A stretch of 6,110 bases of DNA from Oscillospiraceae bacterium (GCA_902786615.1 CADADE010000055.1:1-6110), one strand, 5' to 3'; counted from the first letter of the stretch, positions 1-6,110 are shown. The notes: a model not told the origin generated them from the sequence alone. Numbers and translations: made by a program.

Positions 1-1
1 G

Positions 2-964
2 CTGATCTCCGGCTTCGGTATCGGCCCCTTCCCCAACTGCATGTCCATGGAGGACTTCCAGTATTACGTGGTGGGCGACCAGCTGCACAAGGAGCAGCTT
101 GCACTCAAGGCCGCCCGGGCCGTGCCGGAGGAGAAGGTGCTCATCGTCTACGACCGCGCCATCTTCGACGACAAGGCCTACGTATCGGACGAGTTCTTCA
201 CGAAGCTCCTGGCCCACTTCGGCAAGACCGAGGCCGAGATCATGTCCCACTATGACGCGGTGCTGCATCTGGTGACCTGCGCCAAGGGGGCTGAGTACGC
301 CTACAACTACGGCAACGCCGCCCGTTACGAGAGCATCGAGGACGCCCGCAAGGCCGACGACAACACCCTGCGCGCCTGGAGCGCCCATCACGCCCTGTAT
401 GTGATCGACAACTCCGTGGACTTTGAGGACAAAATAAACCGCGCGGTCGCCCAGATCTACCGCATCCTGGGCCAGAGCGCGCCGGAGCCCGGCAAGCACA
501 AGTATCTGATCCGCATGCCCGATCGTGGCGGGCTGAGCCGCAAGTACGGCGCGGTGCCCATCGAGATGATGCAGACCTACCTGCTCTCCTCCGATCCGGA
601 GATCGAGCGGCGCATCCGCCAGCAGTCGACCCTGGGCGACCAGATGTTCTTCTACACCACCAAGCGCGTGGGCGAGGACGGCACCCGCTGGGTCACGGAG
701 CGGCCCATCTCCGAGAAGGACTACGTGACCTACCTGATGGAAGCCGACCTGAGCCTCAGAAGCGTGCGCAAGCTCAAATACCGCTTTGAGTACAAGGGGC
801 GGCGCATGGAACTGGACGTGTACCCCTTCGCGACCGACAAAGCCATTTTCTTTGCCTACGGTTCGGACCCCGCGGAGCTGCCGCCGGAGATCGAGGTCAT
901 CCGCGATGTCACGGGCGACCCCTACTACAAAAACCGCGCCTTTGCCGACAGGCAAAGTTTGTGA
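2..964 (+). CDS. AAA/P-loop NTPase with C-terminal CYTH-like domain (NadR/Ttd14-like), 5' partial
   Basis: The reading frame is open from the left edge (frame of base 2) to the TGA at 962-964, giving 320 visible residues. The ATG codons at 41 and 47 lie inside a continuing frame and have no convincing ribosome binding site, so the true start and the Walker A loop are upstream of the window. The visible N-terminal part looks like the second half of an AAA_28/NadR-like nucleotide-binding domain: a hydrophobic strand running into an acidic Walker B-like motif (VLIVYDRAIFDDKAYV), then HALYVIDNSVDFEDKI, which resembles the end of this fold. The last ~110 residues (ERPISEKDYVTYL, KYRFEYKGRRMELDVYPF, PPEIEVIRDVTGDPYYKNRAFA) resemble the CYTH-like domain of Ttd14-type proteins. 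That family binds nucleotide, and the CYTH fold commonly handles triphosphates or phosphorylated ligands; the bacterial substrate is unknown. The protein is probably cytoplasmic, with no membrane segment. The family call is good, the biochemical role is not known. Confidence 0.75.
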   Translation: MISGFGIGPFPNCMSMEDFQYYVVGDQLHKEQLALKAARAVPEEKVLIVYDRAIFDDKAYVSDEFFTKLLAHFGKTEAEIMSHYDAVLHLVTCAKGAEYAYNYGNAARYESIEDARKADDNTLRAWSAHHALYVIDNSVDFEDKINRAVAQIYRILGQSAPEPGKHKYLIRMPDRGGLSRKYGAVPIEMMQTYLLSSDPEIERRIRQQSTLGDQMFFYTTKRVGEDGTRWVTERPISEKDYVTYLMEADLSLRSVRKLKYRFEYKGRRMELDVYPFATDKAIFFAYGSDPAELPPEIEVIRDVTGDPYYKNRAFADRQSL

Positions 965-969
965 TCGAC

Positions 970-1006
970 AAAACAAGGAGCTGCCCCAGGCAGCCCCTTG
1001 CTTTTT
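970..1006. terminator. Bidirectional rho-independent terminator between convergent genes
   Basis: A 12-bp stem (974-985 with 989-1000, one A-C mismatch) closes a 3-base CCA loop. On the + strand it is followed by CTTTTT (1001-1006) and starts 9 bases after the stop of the NTPase gene. On the - strand the same hairpin is followed by TTTT (complement of 970-973), about 120 bases beyond the stop of the sensor kinase gene. It can therefore end both convergent transcripts. Bases 1007-1119 between it and the kinase stop show no gene. Confidence 0.85.
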
Positions 1007-1119
1007 CTGTATGGATTCATCCGACGCTGATAAAGGTGAAGCTGTCTCCGGTGACATTCTGTGCCGCCGTGCCGGGATGTTGAACTGATCATGCGTCTTG
1101 ATCCAACCGCCTTCGCCCC

Positions 1120-2931
1120 TCACCGGGAGGCCGGGTTTTCCGCCTCGTAGATCAGCTCGCCCAGGGTCTGGAACAGATGCTCCGTTTCCACCGGCTTTGT
1201 CAGGTGCGCGTTCATGCCTGCCTGCAGGGAACGCTGCACATCCTCGTCAAAGGCGTTGGCGGTCCCGTCCATCACCGGCATGCGCACATCCATCAGGATC
1301 GCGCTGTACAAACCGGGCTGACTGTTTTGAAACAGCTCCAGGGCAATCCGGCCGTTTTCCGCGTGATCTGCCTCCACATCCTCCAGGGACAGGATGTCCA
1401 TCATGATTTCGGCGTTTGCCTCCATGTCCTCTGCCAGCAGGATGCGGCGCCCTTTCAGATCCGCGCGCTTTTTCTCCTTGAACAGGCTCATATTATTCCT
1501 GCGGGCGACGCGCTCAAACTCCTCCAGGACGTTGGAGGCAAAGAGGGGCTTGGGCAGGAAGCTGTCCACAACGGTCTCGCCTGCGATCTCATCCCAGTTG
1601 TAAGCGGTCAGGATGATGATGGTCGTCTCGCTGTCAAAGTGCTCCCGGATCCGTTTTGAAGTCTCCAGCCCATCCATCCCCGGCATCTTCCAATCCACCA
1701 GCACGAGATTGTACGGCTCCTGCTTGGCATGCTGAAGCTCGAGCATCTTCAGCGCTGTCTCCCCGTCATGGCACACATCGGTGCGGATGCCGATTTCGTC
1801 CAGCACGGTCCGGGCATGTTCTGTCGCGATCCGATCGTCGTCCACGACGAGGACCTTCAGCGTGCCCGGATCGATCTCCCGATCTACGTTCATCTGCTCA
1901 CAGTTGCGCAGACTGACAATGACCGTGAACTTTGTTCCGACGCCCTTTTGGGATTCGACCTCGATCGTCCCGTTCATCATCTCCACGATGTTTTTCGTGA
2001 TCGCCATGCCCAGGCCCGTGCTGCCGTATTTGCTTTTGCGGCTGCCGTCCTCCTGGGAGAAGGGGTCGAAGATCCTGGGGATGAATTCCTTGTCCATGCC
2101 GATGCCGGTGTCCTCGATGCAGAACTTCATCGTGGACTGGTCGCCAAAGATGGCTGTCCGCTCCACCGTCATGGTGATGTGCCCGGGGGCGTCGGTAAAC
2201 TTCACGGCATTGCTGAGGATGTTGATGAGCACCTCCTTGAGCTTCATGTCATCCCCGATGTAATGGTCGTCCACCCGGCTCAGGATCCGGCATTCGTATT
2301 TCAGTCCCTTGTCGCCGCACTGGGACATGACCATGGTATTGATTTGCTCCATGATGGCGCTGAAGGAGAAGGTCTCGTTGCGCAGCACCATCCTGCCCGA
2401 CTCGATGCGGCTCATGTCCAGGATGTCGTTGATGAGGCCCAGCAGATGCTTGGCGCTCTCGCCGGTCTTGTACAGGTATTCGCGCGTCTTGGGGCACAGG
2501 GTCTCATCCTTCAGGGCAAGGCTGTTGAGACCGATGACGGCGTTCATGGGTGTGCGGATCTCATGGCTCATTCTGGACAGGAACGACGTTTTGGCGGCGT
2601 TTGCCTGTCTGGCCGCGTCCAGGGCCTCCACCAGCACCCGGCGCTGCTCCAGCGATTCGCGCATTTCCGCGTCGATCACCGTAAAGCCGATGCCCACGGC
2701 GTGGACGATGTGGTCGTCCCGGTCCGCCGGGTGGCGCACGCCCGCCATGCGGAGCATTTCGTAGTAGTCCTCGCCCTTTCGGTGAGCAAGGTAGCGGTAA
2801 GCGATGATAGACTCGGTCAGAAGGGCCTCACGGATATGATCCGGGTCGATAAACTGACGATACCCCTCCCGGTACTGCTCGTCCACGTATTTCTCCCCAT
2901 ATTCGGCAAAGCGCTCATAGAAGGGAAATTC
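1120..2931 (-). CDS. C-terminal kinase half of the hybrid kinase (HisKA, HATPase_c, two receivers), shifted frame
   Basis: Residue numbers are for the repaired protein. Homology resumes at EFPFYERFAEYGEKYV (base 2931) and completes the third sensory module. HisKA follows, with the phospho-acceptor His477 in FLSRMSHEIRTPMNAVIGL. The ATPase domain has an N box with Asn595 (NILSNAVKFTD), a G1 box with Asp628 (EDTGIGMD), an F-box region (DPFSQEDG) and a G2 box (GSTGLGMAI). Receiver 1 (~712-830) has VLVVDDD, phospho-acceptor Asp767 (VLVDWKMPGMDG), a switch Thr (ILTAY) and Lys815 (PKPL). Receiver 2 (~846-950) has LLAEDME and Asp902 (ILMDVRMPVMDG), but runs straight into TANAFDEDVQ, missing helix 3 and strand 4. 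This frame has no credible start of its own; the ATG at 3186 lies in a stretch that is unlike the family. The kinase core looks complete and catalytically competent if translated. Confidence 0.82.
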   Translation of the reverse strand, partial: EFPFYERFAEYGEKYVDEQYREGYRQFIDPDHIREALLTESIIAYRYLAHRKGEDYYEMLRMAGVRHPADRDDHIVHAVGIGFTVIDAEMRESLEQRRVLVEALDAARQANAAKTSFLSRMSHEIRTPMNAVIGLNSLALKDETLCPKTREYLYKTGESAKHLLGLINDILDMSRIESGRMVLRNETFSFSAIMEQINTMVMSQCGDKGLKYECRILSRVDDHYIGDDMKLKEVLINILSNAVKFTDAPGHITMTVERTAIFGDQSTMKFCIEDTGIGMDKEFIPRIFDPFSQEDGSRKSKYGSTGLGMAITKNIVEMMNGTIEVESQKGVGTKFTVIVSLRNCEQMNVDREIDPGTLKVLVVDDDRIATEHARTVLDEIGIRTDVCHDGETALKMLELQHAKQEPYNLVLVDWKMPGMDGLETSKRIREHFDSETTIIILTAYNWDEIAGETVVDSFLPKPLFASNVLEEFERVARRNNMSLFKEKKRADLKGRRILLAEDMEANAEIMMDILSLEDVEADHAENGRIALELFQNSQPGLYSAILMDVRMPVMDGTANAFDEDVQRSLQAGMNAHLTKPVETEHLFQTLGELIYEAENPASR

Positions 2932-3992
2932 ATGCCCTCCACATAGTGATCCGGGTCGTTCGGGTCCGACCGGTAGCAGATGGCCTCGTTGTTGTCCAGA
3001 TCGACATGGTATACGCTCCGGTAATCCGAGGCCATTGCCGTGATCATGTTGTCCAACTGCGCCCGGTGCTTTTCCTGCTCGAGCAGTTGCTCCTGCAGGG
3101 CAAGTCTCTGCTCCAGTTCCCGCTGCTGCTTGCGCTGGAGAGCCAGCTCGCGGCGCACATCCCCGTCCACGTCCTTGAAGCCGCACACGACGCCCATCTT
3201 TCCGTCGGGCATGTCCATCCGGGCAAGCTCTATGCGGAAATACTTCTCCGTCCCGTCGGGCATGACGCGCAGATAGTTTATATTGTAATGCGGGCTGTGG
3301 ATCAGCCGTTTGTTGATGTATTCCAGCGACAGCTCCCGTTCAAGCCGCGACTGATCGATTTCGGCCACCATGGTACGGATATAGTAATCCTTTGCCTCGG
3401 AATACTTCATGTCTCTGATCCTGTCGAGGCTGGAGAAACTGTACCCCGGCTCTTCGACGGCGCTGTTGCGAAAGAGAGAAAAGCTTTCCTCCTCCATATC
3501 GGTGATGAGCCACACGGAGAAATAGGACTTGCTCAGCGCTTCGATGACAGCCTGGCGCATGGCCTTGTCTGTCTCCATGCGCTCGTGCTTTTCCGTGATG
3601 TCGGAAATGAAGACGTAATAGATCCCGCCGTAGGCGTCGGTACGGGTATAGTGGCCGTAATCGTCCACCCAGCGCACAGCCCCGTCCCTGCGGATGATGC
3701 GGTACTCTGTATAGTCCATCTGCGCCTCGTCCCCGCTGACCTGCTCCTCGATGGATTTCGACACCGTCTCATAATCATCCGGGTGCAGCATGCCCTTGAA
3801 GGTGCTGCCGGTGAGCGCCCGGAACTCGTCTTCGTCTTTGCAGCCGAAGATCCCGTATACCGCGTGGTTGGCATACAGCAGCTCCCCCGGCTTTTCCGCC
3901 TTGTAAATAAAAAAGCCGCCGGGCATGTGCCTGCCGATCTCCTCGATGACGTGGAAGTTCTCACTGTTGAGCTGAAACTTTTTTCCAAACAT
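2817..3992 (-). CDS. N-terminal sensory half of the hybrid kinase (PAS domain, second sensory module, coiled coil)
   Basis: The start chosen is ATG 3990-3992 (MFGKKFQLNSENF), because AGGAG at 4001-4005 sits 8 bases before it. An upstream in-frame ATG at 4136 would add 48 low-quality residues lying over the promoter. Residues ~20-132 form a PAS domain of the PAS_3 type (MPGGFFIYKAEKPGELLYAN, GMLHPDDYETV, YRIIRRDGAVRWVDDYG, ending YYVFISDITEKHE). Residues ~140-275 are a second PAS-like sensory module (SYFSVWLITDMEEESFSLFR, ending KMGVVCGFKDVDGDV). Residues ~279-316 are a Q/E/L-rich coiled coil (LQRKQQRELEQRLALQEQLL). A third module begins with ITAMASDYRSVYHVDLDNNEAICYR. After about residue 354 the frame leaves the family and runs as unrelated residues to a stop at 2817. 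The ligand is unknown. Confidence 0.8.
   Translation of the reverse strand: MFGKKFQLNSENFHVIEEIGRHMPGGFFIYKAEKPGELLYANHAVYGIFGCKDEDEFRALTGSTFKGMLHPDDYETVSKSIEEQVSGDEAQMDYTEYRIIRRDGAVRWVDDYGHYTRTDAYGGIYYVFISDITEKHERMETDKAMRQAVIEALSKSYFSVWLITDMEEESFSLFRNSAVEEPGYSFSSLDRIRDMKYSEAKDYYIRTMVAEIDQSRLERELSLEYINKRLIHSPHYNINYLRVMPDGTEKYFRIELARMDMPDGKMGVVCGFKDVDGDVRRELALQRKQQRELEQRLALQEQLLEQEKHRAQLDNMITAMASDYRSVYHVDLDNNEAICYRSDPNDPDHYVEGMNFPSMSALPNMGRNTWTSSTGRGIVSLSTRIISVRPF
2925..2940 (-). other. Frameshift site in the sensor kinase gene
   Basis: On the coding strand the sequence GGCATGAATTTCCC reads GMNFP in the upstream frame and (H)EFPF in the downstream frame. The family-like continuation is EFPFYERFAEYG. 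One missing base, for example ATGGAA becoming ATGAA, explains the switch. No X-XXY-YYZ slippery heptamer is present in the upstream frame here, so programmed -1 frameshifting is unlikely. The exact base cannot be fixed without reads. Confidence 0.75.
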
Positions 3993-3999
3993 GTCCCGT

Positions 4000-4005
4000 T
4001 CTCCT
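4000..4005 (-). promoter_or_regulatory. Ribosome binding site of the sensor kinase gene
   Basis: The coding strand reads AGGAGA, with 8 bases from AGGAG to the ATG at 3992. This fixes the start at MFGKKF rather than at the longer upstream ATG. Confidence 0.75.
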
Positions 4006-4076
4006 CTTCTCCGTCGGCGCTGCGCACCCGTCTCGGTCCCGCCGTCATACGGGGGATCCCGCTCGCTGTCTGTTTC

Positions 4077-4096
4077 AATTGCCATTATATGCAATT
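4077..4096. repeat. Inverted repeat flanking the kinase -10 box (candidate operator)
   Basis: AATTGC at 4077-4082 and GCAATT at 4091-4096 are perfect 6-base inverted repeats separated by 8 bases. The spacer contains the complement of the TATAAT box of the kinase promoter. A protein bound here would cover the -10 box and the start point. It does not match any regulator consensus I recognise, and AT-rich chance pairing is possible. Confidence 0.4.
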
Positions 4097-4112
4097 TTTG
4101 CCGGGAAGACAA
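4084..4112 (-). promoter_or_regulatory. Sigma-70 promoter of the sensor kinase gene
   Basis: On the minus strand a -35 box TTGTCT (4107-4112, 4 of 6 to consensus) is followed by a 17-base spacer and a perfect TATAAT (4084-4089). Transcription would start near 4077, giving a leader of about 85 bases before the ATG at 3992. The promoter diverges from that of glnN. Confidence 0.7.
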
Positions 4113-4174
4113 GAGGAAAAGTCCTGCCCGATGCACAGTACCCGCGCAGCATGACGCACTGCCGCATATTGGTG

Positions 4175-4195
4175 AAAATACAATCCTTGCATTTT
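4175..4195. repeat. Inverted repeat just upstream of the glnN -35 box (candidate regulator site)
   Basis: AAAATACAA (4175-4183) and TTGCATTTT (4187-4195) pair at 8 of 9 positions around a TCC spacer. The repeat ends two bases before the TTGACA box, covering about -58 to -38 relative to the predicted start, a usual place for an activator or repressor. It does not fit the GlnR/TnrA pattern TGTNA-N7-TNACA. Function is inferred from position only. Confidence 0.45.
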
Positions 4196-4197
4196 GA

Positions 4198-4226
4198 TTG
4201 ACAAATCGGGATTCACACCATATAAT
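4198..4226 (+). promoter_or_regulatory. Consensus sigma-70 promoter of glnN
   Basis: TTGACA (4198-4203) and TATAAT (4221-4226) are both perfect, with an optimal 17-base spacer. The predicted start is near 4233, giving a leader of about 66 bases. A promoter this strong suggests high basal initiation, with control applied afterwards or by a repressor. Confidence 0.88.
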
Positions 4227-4238
4227 TTACCATCGGCG

Positions 4239-4273
4239 ACCGGCGGAAGCTCGACGCTTCCGCCGGTTTTTTT
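4239..4273 (+). terminator. Promoter-proximal intrinsic terminator / attenuator in the glnN leader
   Basis: A perfect 12-bp GC-rich stem (4239-4250 with 4256-4267) closes a TCGAC loop, and its last base begins a run of seven T's (4267-4273). It starts about 6 bases after the predicted glnN start point and ends 25 bases before the glnN ATG. No other + strand gene lies upstream that it could terminate, because the neighbour is divergent. It therefore looks like an attenuator of glnN. A weak alternative pairing exists: CGGCG at 4234-4238 can pair with CGCCG at 4261-4265. The loop does not match the hexaloop expected for ANTAR-protein binding. It could instead be a 5' stabilising hairpin. Confidence 0.75.
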
Positions 4274-4286
4274 CGATTAATTATTC

Positions 4287-4292
4287 AAGGAG
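4287..4292 (+). promoter_or_regulatory. Ribosome binding site of glnN
   Basis: AAGGAG lies 6 bases before the ATG at 4299 and 12 bases before the second in-frame ATG at 4305. The spacing favours 4299, so the protein would begin [15 protein letters not shown]. Confidence 0.8.
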
Positions 4293-4298
4293 CGTGGA

Positions 4299-6110
4299 AT
4301 GTTTATGAACACAGTTACCGACAGCTTTGGCAGCATGGTCTTCAATGACTCGGTCATGCGCGCGCGTCTACCCAAGGATGTGTTCCGACAGGTCCAGCGC
4401 TCCATGAACGAGGGCAAGCGCCTCGACAGCAGCGCCGCCACCGTGGTCGCCAACGCCATGAAGGACTGGGCCATCGAAAAGGGCGCGACCCACTTCACCC
4501 ACTGGTTCCAGCCCATGACCGGCATCACCGCCGAAAAGCACGACAGCTTCATCGCCCCCGTCGACGGCGGCAAGGTCATCATGGAGTTTTCCGGCAAGGA
4601 GCTCATCCAGGGCGAGCCGGACGCAAGCTCTTTCCCCTCCGGTGGCCTGCGCGCCACCTTTGAGGCCAGGGGCTACACCACCTGGGACCCCACTTCCTAC
4701 GCCTTCATTAAGGACGGGGTACTGTGCATCCCGACAGCCTTCTGCTCCTTCGGCGGCGAAGCACTGGACAAAAAGACCCCGCTGCTGCGCTCGATGGAGG
4801 CCATCGGCCGAGAGGGCCTGCGCGTATTGAAGCTCTTTGGAAACGAGGATGTCAGCTCTGTCCGCACCACCGTCGGCCCCGAGCAGGAATACTTTCTCAT
4901 CGACAAAAGCGTCTATGAAAAGCGCAAGGACCTGATCTACACGGGCCGCACCCTCTACGGCGCCCGCCCGCCCAAGGGCCAGGAGCTGGACGATCACTAC
5001 TTCGGCTCCATCAAGCCGCGCGTGCATGCCTTCATGAAAGAGCTGGACGAGGAGCTGTGGAAGCTCGGCGTCATGGCCAAGACCGAACACAACGAGGCCG
5101 CCCCCGCCCAGCACGAGCTTGCCCCCATCTACACCACCACCAACATTGCCGCCGACCACAACCAGCTCACCATGGAGCTCATGCAGCGCATCGCCAAGAA
5201 GTACGACATGGTGTGCCTGCTGCACGAAAAGCCCTTCGCGGGTGTCAACGGCTCCGGCAAGCACAACAACTGGTCCATCACCACCAACACCGGCGTCAAC
5301 GTCTTCGAGCCCGGCGAAACCCCGGCCGAGAACGCGCAGTTCCTGCTGTTTCTGTGCGCGGTGATCCAGGCGGTGGACGACTACCAGGACCTCATGCGCA
5401 TCTGTGTGGCCTCCGCGGGCAACGACCACCGCCTCGGCGCCGCCGAGGCGCCCCCGGCCATCGTGTCCATCTTCCTCGGCGACGAACTCAGCTCCATCCT
5501 CGACGCCATTGAAAAGGGTGCTCCCTACGGCGCAAGAGAAAAGGAGCTTTTCAAGGTGGGCGTTCACGTGCTGCCGAAGTTCCCCAAGGACACCACCGAC
5601 CGCAACCGCACCAGCCCCTTTGCCTTCACGGGCAACAAGTTCGAGTTCCGCATGCTGGGCTCGTCCCAGTCCATCTCCGGGCCGAACGTGGTACTCAACA
5701 CCGCCGTGGCCGAGTCCCTGCGCCAGTACGCCGACCGCCTCGAGAAAGCGGAGGATTTTGACGGAGAGCTCCACGACCTCATCCGTGAGGTCATCCGCAA
5801 GCACCGCCGCATCATCTTCAACGGCAACGGCTACGGTGAGGAGTGGACCGTGGAGGCCGCCCACCGCGGTCTGTGCAACTATCCCTCCACCCCCGACTGC
5901 ACGCCGGAATACCTGGCCCCTTTTTTTTTTAATGATACGGCGACCACCGAGATCTACACCGAGACCGAGCTTCGCGCAAGGTGCGAAATGAAGCTGGACG
6001 CCTACTGCAAGGTCATCCGCATCGAGGCGCTGACCATGCTGGATATGCTGTGGAAGGATATCCTGCCGGCGGTCTCCGCCTGCACAGGGGACCTTGCCAG
6101 GGCCGCCAAC
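4299..6110 (+). CDS. glnN: Type III glutamine synthetase, 3' partial, carrying an adapter artefact
   Basis: This enzyme makes glutamine from glutamate, ammonia and ATP in the cytoplasm. The frame is open from ATG 4299 to the window edge (604 codons). GSIII proteins are about 700 residues, so roughly 100 are missing. The N-terminal part ([41 protein letters not shown]) is typical of type III enzymes. Visible active-site elements are Glu195/Glu197 in VGPEQEYF, the NEAAPAQHE loop (Glu266, Glu273), NGSGKHNNW with His322, NDHRLG (375-380) and FEFRM (Glu449, Arg451). The end shows [10 protein letters not shown] and DILPAVSA. Residues ~541-554 ([14 protein letters not shown]) are not enzyme: they are translated from T10 plus the Illumina P5 sequence. 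They stand where relatives have a short segment before ETELRAR, of about the same length, so the frame survives. The gene is probably monocistronic up to its start, with its own promoter and attenuator, and diverges from the sensor kinase. Confidence 0.95.
   Translation, partial: MFMNTVTDSFGSMVFNDSVMRARLPKDVFRQVQRSMNEGKRLDSSAATVVANAMKDWAIEKGATHFTHWFQPMTGITAEKHDSFIAPVDGGKVIMEFSGKELIQGEPDASSFPSGGLRATFEARGYTTWDPTSYAFIKDGVLCIPTAFCSFGGEALDKKTPLLRSMEAIGREGLRVLKLFGNEDVSSVRTTVGPEQEYFLIDKSVYEKRKDLIYTGRTLYGARPPKGQELDDHYFGSIKPRVHAFMKELDEELWKLGVMAKTEHNEAAPAQHELAPIYTTTNIAADHNQLTMELMQRIAKKYDMVCLLHEKPFAGVNGSGKHNNWSITTNTGVNVFEPGETPAENAQFLLFLCAVIQAVDDYQDLMRICVASAGNDHRLGAAEAPPAIVSIFLGDELSSILDAIEKGAPYGAREKELFKVGVHVLPKFPKDTTDRNRTSPFAFTGNKFEFRMLGSSQSISGPNVVLNTAVAESLRQYADRLEKAEDFDGELHDLIREVIRKHRRIIFNGNGYGEEWTVEAAHRGLCNYPSTPDCTPEYLAPFFFNDTATTEIYTETELRARCEMKLDAYCKVIRIEALTMLDMLWKDILPAVSACTGDLARAAN
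5921..5959 (+). other. Illumina P5 adapter plus poly-T embedded in glnN (assembly contamination)
   Basis: Bases 5931-5959 match the full 29-base Illumina P5 flow-cell oligonucleotide exactly (it begins AATGATACGGCGACCACC and ends GATCTACAC). They are preceded by T10 (5921-5930). Read on the minus strand this is P5 read-through followed by poly-A, the usual pattern when a read runs off a short insert. The flanks are glnN on both sides, joined through short shared bases (CCC at the left, CACC at the right). No index or inner adapter sequence follows. It must not be annotated as protein or as a mobile element. Confidence 0.97.

Larger units (their letters stand above)
1120..3992 (-). pseudogene. 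Hybrid sensor histidine kinase (PAS-HisKA-HATPase-REC-REC), frameshifted
   Basis: Two overlapping minus-strand reading frames together make one hybrid kinase. The N-terminal frame begins at ATG 3992, preceded by AGGAG eight bases upstream. The C-terminal frame ends at TGA 1120-1122. Protein similarity passes from one frame to the other near 2931, where restoring one base gives a plausible ...DHYVEGM-EFPFYERFAEYG... join. The span is 2873 bases, so one added base gives exactly 958 codons (957 aa). No signal peptide or membrane segment is seen, so it would be a cytoplasmic sensor that autophosphorylates on His and relays to its own receivers. There is no output domain and no HPt domain, so a separate partner would be needed. 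The second receiver is also internally truncated. Whether the gene is truly broken or mis-sequenced cannot be decided here; the proven adapter artefact elsewhere in the window makes error likely. Confidence 0.8.

Noticed and set aside
786..1088. A 100-aa plus-strand frame crossing the end of the NTPase gene
   Set aside because: It overlaps conserved CYTH codons in another frame and runs through the terminator hairpin.
2925..2940. Programmed -1 ribosomal frameshifting in the kinase
   Set aside because: The upstream-frame codons (ATG AAT TTC) give no slippery heptamer, and such kinases are normally single frames.
1729..2946. A 405-aa plus-strand open frame
   Set aside because: It is the antisense shadow of the kinase catalytic half; the minus strand shows clear H, N, G and receiver motifs.
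3993..4136. A 48-residue N-terminal extension of the kinase from the ATG at 4136
   Set aside because: It would start upstream of the kinase promoter, is Arg-rich and unlike the family; ATG 3992 has a well-placed AGGAG.
2946..4154. A 402-aa plus-strand open frame
   Set aside because: It is the antisense shadow of the kinase sensory half, with no ribosome binding site and no family-like motifs.
4175..4273. A GlnR/TnrA box or an ANTAR-type antiterminator site in front of glnN
   Set aside because: The inverted repeat does not fit TGTNA-N7-TNACA, and there is a single hairpin with a TCGAC loop rather than two hairpins with the expected hexaloops.
4368..5864. A 498-aa minus-strand open frame
   Set aside because: It is antisense to glnN, Gly/Val/Ala/His-rich without recognisable domains; GC-rich third positions leave the opposite frame open.
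5921..5959. A mobile insertion or novel low-complexity insert in glnN
   Set aside because: The 29 bases equal the P5 oligonucleotide exactly and there is no target duplication or terminal repeat.
5404..5991. A 195-aa plus-strand frame ending in a basic tail ([13 protein letters not shown])
   Set aside because: It lies in another frame of glnN, its composition is Pro/Ser/Thr/Arg-rich shadow coding, and its tail is translated adapter.

Overview
The window looks like ordinary chromosomal DNA from a GC-rich, low-branching Firmicute, most plausibly a gut-type Clostridia member (Oscillospirales-like). This placement is inference from three things: a type III glutamine synthetase, a soluble PAS/hybrid histidine kinase in the clostridial style, and AGGAG ribosome binding sites with near-consensus sigma-70 promoters. 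A GC-rich Coriobacteriia relative cannot be excluded. The sequence carries a clear signature of short-read assembly error, so it probably comes from a draft genome or metagenome bin.

Layout. Bases 2-964 (+) hold the 3' part of a gene for a P-loop NTPase with a C-terminal CYTH-like domain (NadR/Ttd14-like); its start and P-loop lie outside the window. A hairpin at 970-1006, with T-tracts on both sides, ends this gene and the convergent one that follows. Bases 1120-3992 (-) encode a large cytoplasmic hybrid sensor kinase: PAS, a second sensory module, coiled coil, a third sensory module, HisKA, HATPase and two receivers. It is broken by a one-base frameshift near 2931, and its second receiver lacks about 23 residues. 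Bases 3993-4298 are a divergent control region. It has a promoter for the kinase, a perfect TTGACA-N17-TATAAT promoter for the next gene, two inverted repeats, and a strong terminator-like hairpin at the very start of the downstream transcript. Bases 4299-6110 (+) encode glnN, a type III glutamine synthetase open to the window edge, with all the main active-site motifs visible.

The most striking anomaly is at 5921-5959. Ten T's followed by an exact 29-base copy of the Illumina P5 flow-cell oligonucleotide replace a short piece of glnN without breaking the frame. This is a technical artefact, not biology. I see no previously undescribed system. The most interesting genuine biology is the promoter-proximal terminator and the inverted repeat in front of glnN, which suggest control of nitrogen assimilation by attenuation and/or a DNA-binding regulator.
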